A DNA stretch of 15,793 nt from Fidelibacterota bacterium (GTDB taxonomy: Bacteria; Marinisomatota; Marinisomatia; SCGC-AAA003-L08; GCA-002719095), in assembly GCA_002705575.1 (NCBI GenBank), contig PAHI01000026.1:1-15793 (forward strand), read 5' to 3'. The notes under the pieces were generated by a model that saw only the letters and a program-made list of their open reading frames with translations, made no database searches and was not told the origin of the DNA. Shown here in pieces: positions 15,387 to 15,793 of the stretch (position 1 is its first letter; every line of letters begins with the position of its first letter). A program made the position numbers and the translations under genes.

Positions 15387-15793
<407 letters not shown>

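Overview
This window comes from an AT-rich bacterium. The protein genes look close to 30% G+C by eye, while the rRNA is much richer. A PorX-type response regulator with a PglZ domain sits next to tsaE, start codons mostly lack a strong Shine-Dalgarno sequence, and large envelope proteins end in an aromatic residue. Together these point to the Fibrobacteres-Chlorobi-Bacteroidetes superphylum. A marine Marinimicrobia (SAR406)-like lineage is my best guess, from family knowledge rather than a search. The genetic code is standard: TAA, TAG and TGA all serve as stops.

Everything is encoded on the minus strand, so the biological order runs from high to low coordinates. The right end holds the 3' part of a 23S rRNA (about 406 nt), a short spacer, a complete 5S rRNA and a strong intrinsic terminator. 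About 50 bases later, with two overlapping sigma70-like promoter candidates, a very compact gene string begins. It runs without a visible terminator to the left edge. Gaps are 3 to 20 bases and there are four 4-base ATGA overlaps.

The string has three blocks. (1) An envelope and second-messenger block: a secreted protein of unknown function with a beta-sandwich look, a secreted FecR-domain protein, a 1056-residue predicted outer-membrane beta-barrel with two N-terminal Ig-like domains, and a CHASE2 class III adenylate cyclase with an intact catalytic site. A soluble PorX-like protein (receiver plus PglZ phosphodiesterase domain) follows directly. (2) A translation-quality block: tsaE and tsaB for t6A37 tRNA modification, and a RimI-like N-acetyltransferase. 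(3) A biosynthetic block: accD (malonyl-CoA), guaA (GMP) and glmS (glucosamine-6-phosphate), followed by the start of a lipoprotein gene cut by the window edge.

The most interesting part is block 1. FecR-domain, CHASE2-cyclase and barrel genes look like one envelope-sensing unit whose output is cAMP. It is fused by transcription to a PorX-family protein, whose PglZ domain in Bacteroidota is a nucleic-acid/oligonucleotide phosphodiesterase linked to type IX secretion control. No cognate histidine kinase, CRP-type cAMP receptor or secretion structural gene is present here, so that reading is a hypothesis. The two second-messenger genes abut (3-base gap), and two of the proteins carry unusual Cys/acidic insertions.
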